From the NCBI GenBank assembly GCA_041686855.1, contig JAWLDA010000002.1, forward strand, positions 384,280 to 448,279: 64,000 bases of DNA. The letters run 5' to 3'. Under the pieces are notes generated by a model. It did no database searches. It was not told the DNA's origin and saw nothing but the letters and a program-made list of their open reading frames with translations. The stretch comes from JAWLDA01 sp041686855. Lineage in GTDB: Bacteria > Bacillota > Limnochordia > DTU080 > RSA5. Shown in pieces: positions 63,501 through 64,000 of the stretch (position 1 is its first letter; each line of letters opens with the position of its first letter). A program made the translations under genes and the position numbers.

Positions 63501-63688
63501 AAGTGACTGGTATGCTCGACGCCCCCGCTGGCCCTGGGACGGACGCTTTCGACGTTTCGCTTCATGTTCCAGGACTCATGAACGTCTCGAGCGTAGACTC
63601 GAGCCACGAGATTCTCAGTTGGAGCTTTACGGAAGGTGAACTACGGCTTCGCTTGGCCCCTGGAGTGCATCAGTTCACAGTCAAATAA
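60503..63688 (+). CDS. Secreted heparinase II/III-type polysaccharide lyase (DUF4962)
   Basis: 1061 residues. Signal peptide 1-24 (LLLLLSLLCWPVAAQ); a jelly-roll carbohydrate-binding domain (about 25-175, ENSGFEEGIDEASGLPTGW); an Fn3-like domain (about 190-295, FVWVPVGGAETYMLEYS); the DUF4962 alpha/alpha toroid (about 300-640, HPRLFITSDTLSEVRQARRS, WAEGHAYWTSYMNRVLWFVD); then a heparinase II/III beta-sandwich with SPYGSFSHSLADQNTFTLEA and a C-terminal beta domain. Likely cleaves a uronic-acid polysaccharide outside the cytoplasm. GTG start with AAGGAGG 6 nt upstream. A 222-nt gap separates it from the oxidoreductases. Confidence 0.82.
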   Translation: MNLKVSSLSLLLLLSLLCWPVAAQTTLLENSGFEEGIDEASGLPTGWSLFNGEPGVDLKLSPAEGEGHVFSIVDTSTSSGYGIRSVVLPASPGETYKATARVRTENGGTAHLYLDFWHEGRSRSESRSVSSSRDAWTTVTSTLTAPQDARWVSVILYSLAASQGTAHFDDITLERVRADQWSEEDMDAIVGDDQLDYAPKDGTVVSSNPPAFVWVPVGGAETYMLEYSPNPAFPVGETVRVSGIDLSVYTPPTTLDDAQTWHWRVFAVDANGQTSPPSAVRSFEISPSAVETPLPDLVSVRSKIPQTHPRLFITSDTLSEVRQARRSDMLLRFLADSIIRDARSLVYAPLPQEPPHTRPNGVWDVNLWREYRITVNATNNMTALAFAYLLTGDTSYGDAARKLMLHIASWDPNGATSAAVNDESSMPILYQMSRAYTWVYDLLTPEDRQVIQEVMRIRGNEAYEILKRRPFESRPYGSHAGRSLGFLGEAGIAFLGEIPEASEWFDYVTKIFYSVYPAWGKDAGGWAEGHAYWTSYMNRVLWFVDALKVATGLDLYEKAFFQNTGMFKLYTHPPYTEMGPFGDFADRGPQSADGNVMSHFAGVYDNPYYKWYANEVGAIAETGVMGFIRAYLYPRAQMQGKAPTDLPNSAYFSDVGWVALHKEFGEPRNSIQFMFKSSPYGSFSHSLADQNTFTLEAYGEPLAISSGYRPWYGSLHHMGWTKTTQAHNGLLISGEGQIPQSLSAKGRITGFLNGDSFDYTAGDAAQAYGSKVNAYSRHVVYLRPDVFVIFDDVRAPQAEEYSWLLHAYHPFAIDEKKGHIRVEAETANLDVHLWASEDLTFKQTDEFAVPLDEPMNKPTQWHLTASTQAASTEAYFLAVLVPSKAGEARPIHTDRLGIQDGEGVRLRDTSSSTTVLFATGGRRLNGEGLTIEGKVGAWKASSDDSSDVTSDGSLVDPSDTEGILLVDGTLWQAASGTRFESSIPVDAEMSIRHHGPNGTEVTGMLDAPAGPGTDAFDVSLHVPGLMNVSSVDSSHEILSWSFTEGELRLRLAPGVHQFTVK

Positions 63689-63701
63689 TATGAACTCGGG
63701 A

Positions 63702-63729
63702 GGCATGAGAGGTTTACTCCTCTCATGCC
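63702..63729 (+). terminator. Strong hairpin after the lyase gene
   Basis: GGCATGAGAGG and CCTCTCATGCC form a perfect 11-bp stem with a TTTACT loop, 14 nt past the stop. Neither strand has a T tract beside it, so it may act through Rho or as a processing barrier. Confidence 0.55.
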
Positions 63730-63800
63730 CCACACTACTTACCCGTCCATCGTCCACAACTGCAAGAGGGAACGTGTGTCGGCAACGAGCTACGCTCCCA

Positions 63801-63904
63801 CGCCTTCAGCTGGCCTTTGCTACGCAAAGTCTCAGCTGTGGCACCGGTCGCCCCGCGCCTTCTGCTGGCCTTTGCTCACCGCAAAGTCACAGCAGTGGCA
63901 CCGG
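63801..63904 (+). ncRNA. Two tandem stem-loop units with compensatory changes (candidate structured RNA)
   Basis: Units at 63801-63847 and 63856-63904 share GCC-TTC-(W)GCTG-GC-CTTTGC-loop-GCAAAG-TCW-CAGC(W)-GT-GGC-ACCGG. In unit 1 the variable pair is A-T, in unit 2 T-A, and the loop changes from TAC to TCACC while the stems are kept. After unit 2, CACCGGG-GCAA-CCCGGTG (63899-63916) forms a hairpin with a GNRA loop. The direction of transcription is uncertain; the minus strand has a T-rich terminator to the right of it. It matches no RNA family I can name. Confidence 0.45.
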
Positions 63905-63923
63905 GGCAACCCGGTGGTGGCTC

Positions 63924-63960
63924 AAAAGAAAGGAGCCCCACATCGTTTGATGTGAGGCTC
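63924..63960 (-). terminator. Terminator-like hairpin reading leftward
   Basis: GAGCC/GGCTC plus CACATC/GATGTG (63933-63960, one mismatch, AAAC loop on the minus strand) is followed by CTTTCTTTT (63924-63932). It would stop a transcript that enters from beyond the right edge. Confidence 0.6.
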
Positions 63961-64000
63961 ATAAAAGTGTGTCGGCAACGAGCTACGCTCCCACCGGGTT

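Larger units (their letters stand above)
63774..63994. repeat. 28-bp direct repeats flanking structured non-coding DNA
   Basis: An identical 28-bp sequence (it contains CGGCAACGAGCTACGCTCCC) occurs at 63774-63801 and 63967-63994, 193 bp apart. Each has the small hairpin GAGC-TAC-GCTC. The second copy ends 6 nt from the window edge, so more copies may follow. No gene is seen in 63689-64000. Confidence 0.8.

Noticed and set aside
63839..63920. T-box riboswitch (TGGCACC motifs)
   Set aside because: TGGCACC appears in both stem-loop units, but as part of the repeated stem end. There is no Stem I, specifier loop or downstream aminoacyl-tRNA gene in view.
63774..63994. CRISPR array
   Set aside because: Only two 28-bp repeats with a 165-bp interval that is itself repetitive and structured; no cas genes.

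Overview
The window looks like one scaffold of a moderately GC-rich member of the Bacillota (Firmicutes). The evidence is the gene order secE-nusG-rplKAJL-rpoBC-L7Ae-rpsLG-fusA-tuf-S10/spc/alpha-map-adk-infA-ecfAAT-truA-rplM-rpsI, a KOW protein between map and infA, an L7Ae-family gene between rpoC and rpsL, the Firmicutes-type insertion in S12, and a zinc-type S14. Several envelope features (RND pump, LolA-like protein, solute-binding proteins with signal peptidase I sites and no lipobox) suggest, without proving, a cell with an outer membrane. A deep-branching denitrifying lineage such as Limnochordia would fit, but that is inference. A run of 100 Ns (43895-43994) marks an assembly gap inside a second tuf gene, so this is probably a draft or metagenome assembly.

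Layout. 1-92 is the start of a short-chain dehydrogenase (minus strand). 267-7357 (plus) carries an envelope block: LolA-like protein, RND transporter, a YflT-like stress protein, a small membrane protein and a class A penicillin-binding protein. 7443-44094 (minus) is the transcription/translation super-locus, with about 50 genes from a second tuf at the right to rpsI at the left. It ends in a strong terminator at 7369-7413. Good sigma-A type promoters (TTGACA with 17-18 bp spacing) are visible before tuf2, rpmG, rpoB, the L7Ae-str operon and rplM. The rplJ gene has a standard L10 leader with an attenuator. The rpoB leader, about 310 nt, contains a terminator-like hairpin.

44335-49870 is a nitrogen-oxide module: an AniA-like copper nitrite reductase, a Crp/Fnr regulator, a tandem DUF2249 protein, a CcoN-like membrane protein and a SufT/MIP18-like Fe-S factor (all minus), then a cupin and a lone NuoI-like ferredoxin (plus).

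49919-63688 is a carbohydrate-utilisation island. It holds two tandem neutral-ceramidase-family proteins, two divergent sugar-type solute-binding proteins without permeases, a GH106-like glycosidase, two Gfo/Idh/MocA oxidoreductases and a large secreted heparinase II/III-type (DUF4962) lyase. Together these suggest capture, debranching and lyase cleavage of an acidic or rhamnose-containing polysaccharide.

The last 310 bases have no gene. They hold a strong hairpin, two tandem stem-loop repeats with compensatory base changes, a terminator-like hairpin reading leftward, and a 28-bp direct repeat. This structured non-coding element, together with a possible Shine-Dalgarno switch before the lyase gene (60433-60498), is the least explained part of the window.
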